From assembly GCA_002354055.1 (NCBI GenBank), contig DEKW01000019.1, positions 34,577 through 98,576 of the forward strand: a DNA stretch of 64,000 nucleotides, given 5' to 3'. Shown here piece by piece: positions 16,588 through 25,077 of the stretch (its first letter is position 1; the number at the start of each line of letters is the position of its first letter). The position numbers were made by a program, and so were the translations under genes. Source of the stretch: Bacteroidales bacterium UBA2712. Its GTDB lineage: Bacteria > Bacteroidota > Bacteroidia > Bacteroidales > Paludibacteraceae. The notes beneath the pieces are model-generated. The model saw nothing but the letters and a program-made list of their open reading frames with translations. It made no database searches and was not told where the DNA came from.

Positions 16588-17841
16588 ATGAATGCAAAAC
16601 AATCCTCTTCTCTGAAGATCATTACGATTGTCGCGATGATGTTTTTGTACGCGATGATCTCGTTTGTGACGAACCTTGCTGCGCCGGTCGGTAAGATCTG
16701 GGGCGCTTCGTTTGACGACCCTGCCCAAGCGGAACGCATGGGTATGCTCGGTAACCTCTTCAATTTCCTGGCGTACCTGATTATGGGTATTCCGGCAGGT
16801 AACTACCTCGCTAAATACGGCTACAAGAAAACCGCCCTCACGGCGATCTTCTTGGGCTTCATCGGCATTGCGGTACAATGGATGAGCGGTGTCTTCGATA
16901 GTTTTGCAGTTTATCTGGGCGGTGCTCTCCTCGGCGGATTCTGCGTATGTATGTTGAACACGGTAGTGAACCCGATGCTGAACCTCTTGGGCGGCGGCGG
17001 AAACCGTGGTAATCAGTTGAATATGGTCGGCGGTACGCTGAACTCTCTCTCGGGTGCGTTGACGCCGATGCTGGTCGGTGCAATCATCGGCGAGAGCCTC
17101 GCGGGCAAGCAGATCGACGACGTGAACGTCGTGCTTTATATCGCGATGGCTGTCTTTGCGTTGATCTATCTCATCATCCGCTTCACGCCGATTGAGGAAC
17201 CTGCCGGCGCAGGTCAGCAAGTGACCTACGAGCGTACGCCGTGGGCTTTCCGTCACCTGACCTTAGGTGTGATTGCGATCTTCTTCTACGTCGGCGTGGA
17301 GGTAGGAATCCCCGCTACCCTCATCAGTTATCTGACGCCGAAAGTAGGTTTTGCGGCTGCAGGCCTGATTGCCGGTCGTTACTGGATCCTCATGCTCATC
17401 GGCCGTTTCGTAGGTTCGACGATCGGCGGTAAGGTATCCAGCCGCACGATGGTCATCTGCGTGGCTACGGTAGCTATCGCCCTGATGGTAGCTGCCATGC
17501 TGATCGGCGACTCGATCATGGCGAAGACGATCGTACAAGGTTCCGTGATGGAGGTGCCGTTGGCTTCGACGCTGCTGGTTCTCTGCGGTCTCTGTACATC
17601 CGTCATGTGGACCTCGATCTTCAATATGGCAACCGAGGGACTCGGCAAATATACTGCCAAGGCGTCCGGTATCTTCATGATGATGGTCGTTGGTGGCGGT
17701 GTCGTTCCGTATATCCAGAGTCTGATCGCAGCTCATAACTGCTTGTTGAGCTATATCGTTCCGATCATCGGCGTAGCATTCATCCTCTATTACGCTCTCT
17801 GGGGATCGAAAAATGTCAACACAGACATCAAGATAGATTGA
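16588..17841 (+). CDS. FucP-like sugar:H+ symporter of the major facilitator superfamily
   Basis: 417 residues with about twelve hydrophobic segments. Features of the FHS/FucP branch are MGILGNLFNFLAYLIMGIPAGN-like TM2, the LGGGGNRGNQLNMVGGTLNSLSG loop and a second half with VGVEVGIPATLISYL and GRFVGSTIGGKV. The ATG at 16,588 follows the promoter by 28 bp; an upstream in-frame ATG would precede it. The family imports fucose, glucose, galactose or N-acetylglucosamine; this substrate is not known. It precedes a pectate-lyase-like gene that has its own promoter. Confidence 0.88.
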   Translation: MNAKQSSSLKIITIVAMMFLYAMISFVTNLAAPVGKIWGASFDDPAQAERMGMLGNLFNFLAYLIMGIPAGNYLAKYGYKKTALTAIFLGFIGIAVQWMSGVFDSFAVYLGGALLGGFCVCMLNTVVNPMLNLLGGGGNRGNQLNMVGGTLNSLSGALTPMLVGAIIGESLAGKQIDDVNVVLYIAMAVFALIYLIIRFTPIEEPAGAGQQVTYERTPWAFRHLTLGVIAIFFYVGVEVGIPATLISYLTPKVGFAAAGLIAGRYWILMLIGRFVGSTIGGKVSSRTMVICVATVAIALMVAAMLIGDSIMAKTIVQGSVMEVPLASTLLVLCGLCTSVMWTSIFNMATEGLGKYTAKASGIFMMMVVGGGVVPYIQSLIAAHNCLLSYIVPIIGVAFILYYALWGSKNVNTDIKID

Positions 17842-17876
17842 TTTTTTGACGTTTTTTGGTCAAAAATTCGTGTATT

Positions 17877-17908
17877 CTTGCTTATTTCAGAAAAAGACAG
17901 TACCTTTG
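17877..17908 (+). promoter_or_regulatory. Promoter for the PL9-like lyase
   Basis: -33 CTTG (17,877-17,880), 20-bp spacer, -7 TACCTTTG (17,901-17,908). The start codon is at 17,953. Confidence 0.8.
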
Positions 17909-17952
17909 CATCACTTTTGAATGAGTTTGTTTAATCTTAATTCGTCAAGTGT

Positions 17953-20181
17953 ATGAAAAAGATCTGTCTTCTTCTGTTTGTATGCCTCTTTGCCGGCTTT
18001 GTACGTGCCGACCTCTCGGAGGACTTCAACTCTTTAACTTCCGGCACTTGGTCTTCCGAGACCGAGGTAGAACTGTCTTCGGGTACATGGTCGTTTGGCG
18101 GCGGGGCTCAGTATAACAAGTCCAGTAATGTCATCGCCATTAAGTTCAACAACTCGGGCGCATACATGATCTCGCCGGCGATAGACAGCCTCGCAACGGT
18201 AGAGTTCAAATACCGCTCCGGTGGTAGCAACAAGAAAGTGGAGATTGCATACCAGATCGGTTCTGAGGCGGAGGCATGGCAAGTGATAGATACCCTTTCT
18301 ATCCCATCTTCTTCCTCTTCGTTCTCTACTTATTCGCATGCCGTTCCGGCAGACTCCTCTTTGTCAGTGCGCGTGCGCGTGAAAGGTCTGGCGAGCAGTA
18401 TCTTCATCGATGATGTTGTCCTCAAGAACCCTGTGCAGGGTCAAGGTCAGGGCGGTGGAACGGTTGTGCCCGGCGAACCCGACCCGGAGTTCACGAGGCC
18501 TGAGTTTGTCGCTTCGCATGCAACTTATTACATCTCCCCGGAGGGCAATGATGATACCGGCGACGGTTCGTTCGAAAACCCCTGGTATAATATCGCCAAG
18601 GCAACCTCTGTAGCGCAAGCCGGAGATGTCATCTTCTGTCGTGGCGGACGCTATCATATATCCCGTTACGGAACGGACGGCAAACTGACAGTTCGGCTCT
18701 CGCAATCCGGTACGGCACAAGCGCCTATCGTTATCTCCGCTTACGAGAACGAAGCGCCGATCTTCGATTTTGAGCAGCAGTTATTGGATTGCAACCGCAA
18801 TAAGAACAATGTCGGCGACCGCGGAATGTTGATCACCGGCGACTACTGGATCCTCTTCGGCTTGCATCTCATGCACGCTGCGGACAATGCCATCAAGCTG
18901 GAAGGTTCGCATAACCGCATCGAGCGTTGCGAGTTCTCCTATAACCTTGATACCGGTATCCAGCTCGGCTTCGGACATAAGTTCTCCGACACCTTCCCGG
19001 GCATCAACAGCAACGATGGCTCGCATTGTGCCTACAACGACATCATCGATTGTGACTCCCATCATAACTGCGATTACGACGCCAACTACGGCTCCGACGC
19101 GGATGGTTTTGCCTGCAAGATGCATAATGGTATCGGTAACCGCTTCATCCGTTGCCGCGCGTGGCGTAACTCCGATGACGCATGGGATCTCTTTGAGACC
19201 GACTACGACGTAATCCTCGCCGAGTGCTGGGCTTGGGAGTCCGGTAATGCGGCGGATCACCTCTGGGTAAAGCAGTACTTCGACGGCTCCGCCTCTTTCT
19301 CCGGAAACGGTAATGGTATCAAACTCGGCGGAAACGGTGCCGGTGGATCCTCCAAAGGTATCCATTATGCCTATCGTTGCGTTGCCTTCGGTTGCGACAT
19401 CACTTCGTCCGTCAAGGGCTTTGACTGCAACAGCCATAAGGGTGGACACGTCCTCATCAACTGCCTCGCGTTCGACAACTCCTACGACTTTATGTTTGAG
19501 TCCGGCGGTTCGGATGCCAACACCTACTATTACAACAATGTCTGTTTCGGCAAACAGGAGGCGTGCGTCGGCACGGATGATTATAACGCCTTGGGAACCT
19601 CGCTCTCCAAAGATGCGTGGACTAACCATCTGGTAACTTCTTTCTCTCGCTCGGATTATGTCTCGCTGGCGGAGGCAGATGCCATCGCTCCGCGTCGCGG
19701 TGATGGTTCTATGCCGTCCCGTTTCGCACGTCTGTTACCCGGTTCTAATCTGGTGGATGCAGGATTCACTCCGCCGGTAGCCGTCACGCCTAACCTCGCG
19801 CAACTGAAATCGGACTTCCCCTTCCTCGTCTCGCCGATCTATGGTACGGCACGCGATTTGGGACCGTACGAACTCTTCCAAGAGGGAGGAGAACTCTCCG
19901 GCGTCCAGCAGATAGCAGCTCCTGGAAGCAAAGGAGATATATCGGTAATGCTTGGTAACTCCTCTTCCGAGCGTATCGTACGATTCTCGGTGCCTACTAA
20001 CATAGCTGCGGCTTCAATGATCATCTATGACCTCTCCGGCCGTGAGATCCGCTCCATCGCGCTAACAGGACTGACCTACGGCGTGGACTACTACCAGCCG
20101 ATAGACATGACCGGCCTGAACGGCCTGTATATCGTCCGCATCGCTTCGGATCGGTTCTCCATCGCCACGAAGCTGCAATAA
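17953..20181 (+). CDS. Secreted PL9-like pectate lyase with sorting-type C-terminus
   Basis: 742 residues. A signal peptide (MKKICLLLFVCLFAGFVRA) is followed by a beta-sandwich-like domain of about 150 residues and a Gly/Gln-rich linker. Then comes a right-handed beta-helix starting TYYISPEGNDDTGDGS. The motifs YGSDADGFACKMHNGIGNRF and WRNSDDAWDLFE match the calcium-binding and catalytic region of polysaccharide lyase family 9. The last ~80 residues (MIIYDLSGREIRS to GLYIVRI) form a type IX secretion sorting-like domain. I infer secreted beta-elimination of pectic galacturonan. No SusC/SusD pair is nearby, so this is not a complete utilisation locus. Confidence 0.85.
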   Translation: MKKICLLLFVCLFAGFVRADLSEDFNSLTSGTWSSETEVELSSGTWSFGGGAQYNKSSNVIAIKFNNSGAYMISPAIDSLATVEFKYRSGGSNKKVEIAYQIGSEAEAWQVIDTLSIPSSSSSFSTYSHAVPADSSLSVRVRVKGLASSIFIDDVVLKNPVQGQGQGGGTVVPGEPDPEFTRPEFVASHATYYISPEGNDDTGDGSFENPWYNIAKATSVAQAGDVIFCRGGRYHISRYGTDGKLTVRLSQSGTAQAPIVISAYENEAPIFDFEQQLLDCNRNKNNVGDRGMLITGDYWILFGLHLMHAADNAIKLEGSHNRIERCEFSYNLDTGIQLGFGHKFSDTFPGINSNDGSHCAYNDIIDCDSHHNCDYDANYGSDADGFACKMHNGIGNRFIRCRAWRNSDDAWDLFETDYDVILAECWAWESGNAADHLWVKQYFDGSASFSGNGNGIKLGGNGAGGSSKGIHYAYRCVAFGCDITSSVKGFDCNSHKGGHVLINCLAFDNSYDFMFESGGSDANTYYYNNVCFGKQEACVGTDDYNALGTSLSKDAWTNHLVTSFSRSDYVSLAEADAIAPRRGDGSMPSRFARLLPGSNLVDAGFTPPVAVTPNLAQLKSDFPFLVSPIYGTARDLGPYELFQEGGELSGVQQIAAPGSKGDISVMLGNSSSERIVRFSVPTNIAAASMIIYDLSGREIRSIALTGLTYGVDYYQPIDMTGLNGLYIVRIASDRFSIATKLQ

Positions 20182-20223
20182 CAATCGGCGACGAACACTA
20201 CAAAATACCATCTATAAAAGACA

Positions 20224-20251
20224 AAAAGGACAGCCACACGGCTGTCCTTTT
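20224..20251. terminator. Bidirectional intrinsic terminator
   Basis: AAAAGGACAGCC (20,224-20,235) pairs perfectly with GGCTGTCCTTTT (20,240-20,251) around ACAC. A-runs and T-runs on both sides make it work in both directions. It serves the lyase on the plus strand and tRNA-Pro on the minus strand, and abuts the tRNA end. Confidence 0.9.
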
Positions 20252-20252
20252 G

Positions 20253-20325
20253 TCGAGAAGAGGCGACTCGAACGCCCGACCCCTACGTCCCGAACGTAGT
20301 GCGCTACCAACTGCGCTACTTCTCG
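20253..20325 (-). tRNA. tRNA-Pro (anticodon CGG)
   Basis: 73-nt cloverleaf on the minus strand: acceptor CGAGAAG/CTTCTCG, D stem GCGC/GCGC, anticodon stem CTACG/CGTAG with loop TTCGGGA (anticodon CGG at 20,292-20,290). The T arm is GGGCG/CGCCT with loop TTCGAGT and the discriminator is A. CCA is not encoded. Confidence 0.95.
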
Positions 20326-20391
20326 CTCGCTTTGCTCGCTTCGATTATTTGCTGGCGCAAATTTTCTCGTCGCGTTTTTCAAAAGCGGGTG

Positions 20392-20423
20392 CAAAGGTAC
20401 TGCTTTTTTCTGGAATACGCAAA
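20392..20423 (-). promoter_or_regulatory. Promoter for tRNA-Pro
   Basis: Minus strand: -33 TTTG (20,423-20,420), 20-bp spacer, -7 TACCTTTG (20,399-20,392), 67 bp before the mature tRNA. Confidence 0.8.
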
Positions 20424-20434
20424 TTTTTTTGCAA

Positions 20435-22750
20435 TTATTTTGCACTTTTTCGCTTAAAAGTGCGTTTTCCGGGCTTTAAAGGCTCCGATTGTGCAATTAT
20501 TTGACGAACATCAGCCTCTGTCATCGCCTCGGCATTGGTACTCTTCGAAATCCGGTAATTGCCCTCCGGCGTGTGGATATATGCGCCGTATTTGCTGCGC
20601 AGTACCTGAACCTCTCCCCACTGATGAATCGGCGTAGTGGCCTCCTGTTTCTCACGAATGAGCGCAATCGCCTCGTCGATCTTCAATGCCAGCGGGTCTT
20701 TGCCCTTCGGAATGGAGATAAAGAGTTTATCGTAATGCACGTACGGTCCGTATTTACCTTCGCCCACAATCACCTCTTTTCCTTCGAATTCACCGAGAGA
20801 AATCGGCAGCGCGTTCTTGAATAACTCCAGCGCCTCCGATAAGGTAATCGAGTAAATCGATTGCCCTTTCTTCAGACTGGCGAACCGAGGCTTGTCGTTC
20901 GTCGCATCACCTATCTGTACGCACGGGCCGATCTTGCTGATTTTAGCTACTACCGGTTCGCCGGAGACAGGGTCGTTTCCTAACATCCTACCTTCTACTT
21001 TTCCCGATGGAATCGAGGAAAGTAAGGGTTGCAGGGTCTTGTAGAACTTATCTACCGTCTCTTGCCAATCGGCGCGACCGACGGCGATCTTATCGAACTG
21101 TTCTTCCTCGTGTGCCGTGAAGTCATAACTCAGGATGCTCGGGAAATGAGCTACCAAGAAATCATTGGTGATATATCCCAGATCGGTCGGCAGGAACCGC
21201 TGGCTCTCTGCGCCGTACAACTCACTCTTCTGTTTCTCCGTGACGATGCCGTTCTTCAGCGTCAGAATGGCTGTATCGCGTTTCTGGCCGGCTACCGAAC
21301 CTTTCTCTACGTATTTGACCTTCTGGATGGTCTCGATGATCGTGGCATACGTGGAAGGACGGCCGATACCGAGCTCCTCCATACGTTTGACAAGGGTGGC
21401 GTCGTTGTATCGGAAAGGCGGCTTGGCATAGGTCTGTACCGCCTCTGCGCCGACCATCTTCAGCCGCTCGCGTTTCGACATAGCCGGTAGTATGCGACGC
21501 TCCTCCGATTCCTCATCTGTCGATTGGACATAGACACGGGTGAAACCGTCGAAAGTAACTACTTCTCCGGTTGCCACAAAAGCGTATTTGCTGCCGTGGA
21601 TAGACACTTCGATGGTGGTCTTCTCGCTCTCTGCCTCCGCCATCTGGCTGGAGATAGTGCGTTTCCAGATCAACTCGTATAACCGCTGCTCGTCGCGATT
21701 GGCTCCGGCGGTAAGCGTACTCATATACGTCGGACGGATCGCCTCGTGCGCTTCCTGCGCACCCTTCGATTTGGTGCGGAACTGGCGAGTGTGCACGTAT
21801 TCCTTACCATATTGCTCGGTGATCACCTCTTTCGAGCTGGCCAACGCCAATGTCGATAAATTGACGGAATCCGTACGCATATAGGTGATTTTTCCGCTCT
21901 CGTACAGCGATTGTGCCAGTCGCATCGTCTTGGATACATTGAACTTGAGCTTCCGCGCAGCCTCCTGTTGGAGCGACGAAGTGGTGAACGGCGGCGCCGG
22001 CATGTGCGTCACCGGTTTGCGTTGTACGTCGCGCACGATGAACTGCGCCGTACTCAGACTCTCCAAGAACTCAATCGCATCTTTCTTATGCGAAAAACGA
22101 TGGTTCAATTCGCATCTCAGTACCGACGCGTCACCCGGATTTACCCCGATGAAATCGGCAGAAATTCGATATGCGGACGATGCACGGAAGGATTCTATCT
22201 CGCGCTCTTTCTCTACGATCAAACGCACCGCTACGGATTGTACACGACCGGCAGAAAGACCCGTCGTCACTTTCTTCCAGAGGATTGGAGAGAGCTCAAA
22301 ACCGACAATACGGTCCAGAACCCGTCGTGCCTGTTGCGCGTTCACGAGGTTATAGTCTATATCCCGCGGGTGCTCAATAGCCTCTAAGATCGCCGGCTTG
22401 GTGATCTCATGGAAGACGATACGCTTCGTGTCTTTCGTCTCCAGACCCAGCACTTCCTTCAGGTGCCAGGCTATCGCTTCTCCCTCACGGTCCTCATCGG
22501 AAGCCAACCAAACGGTATCCGCCTTCTTCGCCTCGCGTTGCAACTCCTCGATCAACCGCTCTTTATGCGGGTCGATGGCATAATGCGGCATATACCCGTG
22601 CTCAAAATCGATACCCAGTGAGTTCTTACCCACTGCTTCGATGTCGCGCACGTGGCCTTGACTGCTCAGTACGTGGTATTCTTTACCTAAGAATTTTCCA
22701 ATCGTGTCCGCCTTGTGCGGAGACTCTACTATAACCAGATTTTTGCTCAT
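20435..22750 (-). CDS. topA: DNA topoisomerase I
   Basis: A type IA topoisomerase that relaxes negative supercoils, 771 residues. The TOPRIM domain starts KNLVIVESPHKADTIGKFLG and contains the acidic ASDEDREGE (Asp85, Asp87, Glu89). The active-site tyrosine is Tyr290 in KITYMRTDSVNLS, and the central domain has GRVQSVAVRLIVE. The C-terminus has two topoisomerase C-terminal repeats (GEGKYGPYVHYDKLF and LRSKYGAYIHTPEGNYRI) instead of classical four-cysteine zinc fingers, as in other Bacteroidota, and ends in a basic tail. Confidence 0.96.
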   Translation of the reverse strand: MSKNLVIVESPHKADTIGKFLGKEYHVLSSQGHVRDIEAVGKNSLGIDFEHGYMPHYAIDPHKERLIEELQREAKKADTVWLASDEDREGEAIAWHLKEVLGLETKDTKRIVFHEITKPAILEAIEHPRDIDYNLVNAQQARRVLDRIVGFELSPILWKKVTTGLSAGRVQSVAVRLIVEKEREIESFRASSAYRISADFIGVNPGDASVLRCELNHRFSHKKDAIEFLESLSTAQFIVRDVQRKPVTHMPAPPFTTSSLQQEAARKLKFNVSKTMRLAQSLYESGKITYMRTDSVNLSTLALASSKEVITEQYGKEYVHTRQFRTKSKGAQEAHEAIRPTYMSTLTAGANRDEQRLYELIWKRTISSQMAEAESEKTTIEVSIHGSKYAFVATGEVVTFDGFTRVYVQSTDEESEERRILPAMSKRERLKMVGAEAVQTYAKPPFRYNDATLVKRMEELGIGRPSTYATIIETIQKVKYVEKGSVAGQKRDTAILTLKNGIVTEKQKSELYGAESQRFLPTDLGYITNDFLVAHFPSILSYDFTAHEEEQFDKIAVGRADWQETVDKFYKTLQPLLSSIPSGKVEGRMLGNDPVSGEPVVAKISKIGPCVQIGDATNDKPRFASLKKGQSIYSITLSEALELFKNALPISLGEFEGKEVIVGEGKYGPYVHYDKLFISIPKGKDPLALKIDEAIALIREKQEATTPIHQWGEVQVLRSKYGAYIHTPEGNYRISKSTNAEAMTEADVRQIIAQSEPLKPGKRTFKRKSAK

Positions 22751-22791
22751 ACGTTCACTAATATATAAGGTGTACCCTCAAAAAATCGCCG

Positions 22792-22823
22792 CAAAAGTAG
22801 TATAATTAATTGAATTGTGCAAA
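22792..22823 (-). promoter_or_regulatory. Promoter for topA
   Basis: Minus strand: -33 TTTG (22,823-22,820), 20-bp spacer, -7 TACTTTTG (22,799-22,792). It is back to back with the NfeD promoter. Confidence 0.8.
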
Positions 22824-22837
22824 TTTTTTTTCTTATC

Positions 22838-22869
22838 CTTGCATATATCAAAGATATTTAGTATCTTTG
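22838..22869 (+). promoter_or_regulatory. Promoter for NfeD-floA
   Basis: -33 CTTG (22,838-22,841) followed by CATATATCAAA, 20-bp spacer, -7 TATCTTTG (22,862-22,869). The start codon is at 22,918. Confidence 0.85.
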
Positions 22870-22917
22870 CACCCGAATTGAAAAAAATAGTTGTAAAATT
22901 TTTTAAAAAATATTTGC

Positions 22918-23265
22918 ATGAACGTTTTTTTAGTCGTATTATTAGTGCTCGCGGGCGTCGCGCTTTTATTAATGGAGATGTTCCTATTACCGGGTTTTGG
23001 TATCGCGGGCGTGAGCGGTTTCGGTTGCCTCCTGGCGGCAATCGTAGTGGCGTATGTCTGGATCGGTCGCATGGCGGGGTATATCACTCTGGCGGCGTGC
23101 CTCGTCCTCTCGGCGCTGGCTATCTGGGGATTCCTGCGCAGTCCTGCCCTGGAGAAGATGGCGCTGGACAGTAAGATTGACAGCCATGTAGAGATGGCGC
23201 ATAACAAACTGAACAAGGAAGACAAAGAAAATCAAAATAAATCACAAAACTCCAAGGAGGAATAA
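22918..23265 (+). CDS. NfeD-like membrane protein
   Basis: 115 residues with three hydrophobic segments (VFLVVLLVLAGVALLLMEMF, SGFGCLLAAIVVAYVWIG and ITLAACLVLSALAIWGF) and the NfeD-type MEMFLLPGFGIAGVSG sequence. The tail is hydrophilic and Lys/Asn/Glu-rich. The soluble OB-fold domain of longer NfeD proteins is absent, so this is a short form. It is 2 bp upstream of floA; NfeD proteins are known partners of flotillin-like proteins in membrane microdomains. Confidence 0.85.
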   Translation: MNVFLVVLLVLAGVALLLMEMFLLPGFGIAGVSGFGCLLAAIVVAYVWIGRMAGYITLAACLVLSALAIWGFLRSPALEKMALDSKIDSHVEMAHNKLNKEDKENQNKSQNSKEE

Positions 23266-23267
23266 TT

Positions 23268-24245
23268 ATGGATGTATTAACTATCGTCGTGATGACCCTG
23301 GTCTTTATCGGGTTGATCATTTTCTTCTATTATGTGCCCTTCATGCTGTGGATCAATGCTGCAGTGAGCGGTGTGCACATTAGTCTCGTACAACTCTTCT
23401 TGATGCGTATCCGTAAGGTGCCTCCTACGAAGATTGTGAACTGTATGATTGAGGCGCACAAGGCCGGTCTGACGGATGTCAAGCGTGACGGTCTGGAGGC
23501 GCATTACCTTGCCGGCGGACATATCGAGCGCGTCGTACACGCCCTCGTTTCTGCGAGCAAAGCAGGTATCGATCTGCCCTTCCAGATGGCTACAGCGATT
23601 GACCTCGCCGGACGTGACGTCTTCGAAGCCGTGCAGATGAGTGTGAACCCCAAAGTCATTGATACACCGCCGGTTACGGCTGTAGCCAAAGACGGTATCC
23701 AGCTGATTGCCAAAGCCCGTGTGACCGTTCGTGCCAACATCCGTCAACTCGTCGGTGGTGCCGGAGAAGATACTATCTTAGCTCGTGTAGGCGAAGGTAT
23801 CGTCAGCTCTATCGGTTCGGCAGAGAGCCACAAGCAAGTGCTCGAAAACCCCGATTCCATCAGTAAACTCGTGCTCTCCAAGGGTCTCGATGACGGTACC
23901 GCTTTCGAGATCCTCTCCATTGATATCGCGGACATCGACGTAGGTAAGAATATCGGTGCGCAGCTTCAGATGGATCAGGCGAACGCGGATAAGAATATCG
24001 CCCAGGCGAAAGCCGAGGAGCGTCGTGCCATGGCGATTGCCAACGAGCAGGAGATGAAAGCCAAAGCCCAAGAGGCACGCGCCAAAGTGATTGAGGCGGA
24101 GGCGCTCGTGCCGCAAGCGATGGCGGATGCATTCCGGAATGGCAACCTCGGTATTATGGATTACTATCGCATGCAGAATATGCAGGCGGATACCGCTATG
24201 CGTGAGAATATCGCCGGAGGAGGAGAGAAAAAGACGAAGAAGTAA
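23268..24245 (+). CDS. floA: Flotillin-like protein FloA
   Basis: 325 residues matching the FloA/YqfA family, membrane scaffolding proteins of ordered lipid domains. There is one N-terminal membrane segment (LTIVVMTLVFIGLIIFFYY), an SPFH-type domain (KDGIQLIAKARVTVRANI, RVGEGIVSSIGSAESH) and then the long coiled AQAKAEERRAMAIANEQEMK helix. It forms an operon with NfeD upstream; the nitrilase gene begins 27 bp downstream. Confidence 0.93.
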   Translation: MDVLTIVVMTLVFIGLIIFFYYVPFMLWINAAVSGVHISLVQLFLMRIRKVPPTKIVNCMIEAHKAGLTDVKRDGLEAHYLAGGHIERVVHALVSASKAGIDLPFQMATAIDLAGRDVFEAVQMSVNPKVIDTPPVTAVAKDGIQLIAKARVTVRANIRQLVGGAGEDTILARVGEGIVSSIGSAESHKQVLENPDSISKLVLSKGLDDGTAFEILSIDIADIDVGKNIGAQLQMDQANADKNIAQAKAEERRAMAIANEQEMKAKAQEARAKVIEAEALVPQAMADAFRNGNLGIMDYYRMQNMQADTAMRENIAGGGEKKTKK

Positions 24246-24272
24246 TCGGAGGATAGAGGGGCTGAATAAGGA

Positions 24273-25058
24273 ATGCGCATAGCATTAATGCAATATCCCA
24301 TCGAATGGGCGAATCCCAAGGCGAATCTCGGGCTCTTGGATGAGCGCTTGCGGGCGGTAGCCGGGCAAGCGGATATAGCTGTTGTGCCGGAGATGTTCAC
24401 TACCGGTTTCTGTACCGACCGTCCCGGTCTGGCAGACGAGTGGAGGGACGGCGAGAGTTCCGTGGCGCTGCAGCACATGGCGGACACGTATCACATAGCA
24501 ATCATTGGCTCGATGATGGTCACAGACCATGGCAAGCTCTATAACCGCGGGTTCATCTTCCGTCCCGACGATACTCCCCAGTATTACGACAAGCATCATC
24601 TCTACCGTTCCGGCGGCGAAGCGGATTTCTTCACGCCCGGCAACCGGCGTACGCTCTTTGAGTACCGCGGAGTGAAGATCCGTCTGGCGGTTTGTTATGA
24701 CCTCCGTTTCCCCGTTTGGCTGAGGCAGGATAAGAATGATATGTACGACCTCCTCATCTGCGTGGCGTGCTGGCCGACGATCCGCATCCAGTACTGGGAC
24801 GCCCTCCTGCCGGCGCGCGGAGCGGAGAACCACTGCTACGCCATCGGCGTGAATATGGTAGGCACGGACGGGATGCAACTCGATTACAACGGCCACTCCG
24901 CCGCCTATGACACCTGGCTCAAAGACGTAGCGGGATTCGAGGACTACGAGGGCGCGACGCGCATCGTCGATCTCTCTATCGAGAAACTCCGCCATTTCCG
25001 CGAAGTACTGCCGCAATGGCAGGAGGCGGATGACTACCATCTGAACACTGAATACTGA
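24273..25058 (+). CDS. Nitrilase-superfamily amidase (omega-amidase/YafV-like)
   Basis: 261 residues with the carbon-nitrogen hydrolase triad: Glu40 in VVPEMFTTGF, Lys107 in YDKHHLY and Cys141 in VCYDLRFPVW. The size and the MFTTGF and CYDLRFP variants fit the YafV/omega-amidase branch, which hydrolyses alpha-ketoglutaramate and similar metabolite-repair substrates. Assignment to a substrate is inference. The gene ends in a 7-bp repeat array that leads into recJ with 14 bp between stop and start. Confidence 0.88.
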   Translation: MRIALMQYPIEWANPKANLGLLDERLRAVAGQADIAVVPEMFTTGFCTDRPGLADEWRDGESSVALQHMADTYHIAIIGSMMVTDHGKLYNRGFIFRPDDTPQYYDKHHLYRSGGEADFFTPGNRRTLFEYRGVKIRLAVCYDLRFPVWLRQDKNDMYDLLICVACWPTIRIQYWDALLPARGAENHCYAIGVNMVGTDGMQLDYNGHSAAYDTWLKDVAGFEDYEGATRIVDLSIEKLRHFREVLPQWQEADDYHLNTEY

Positions 25059-25077
25059 CTACTGAATACTGAATGCA
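25043..25077. repeat. 7-bp tandem array between the amidase gene and recJ
   Basis: Units GAACACT, GAATACT, GACTACT, GAATACT, GAATGCA span the amidase stop codon and the recJ start codon. Confidence 0.85.

Noticed and set aside
22815..23174. 119-codon frame overlapping NfeD and floA promoter region
   Set aside because: It would begin before the promoter; the other frame encodes a clear NfeD-like protein.
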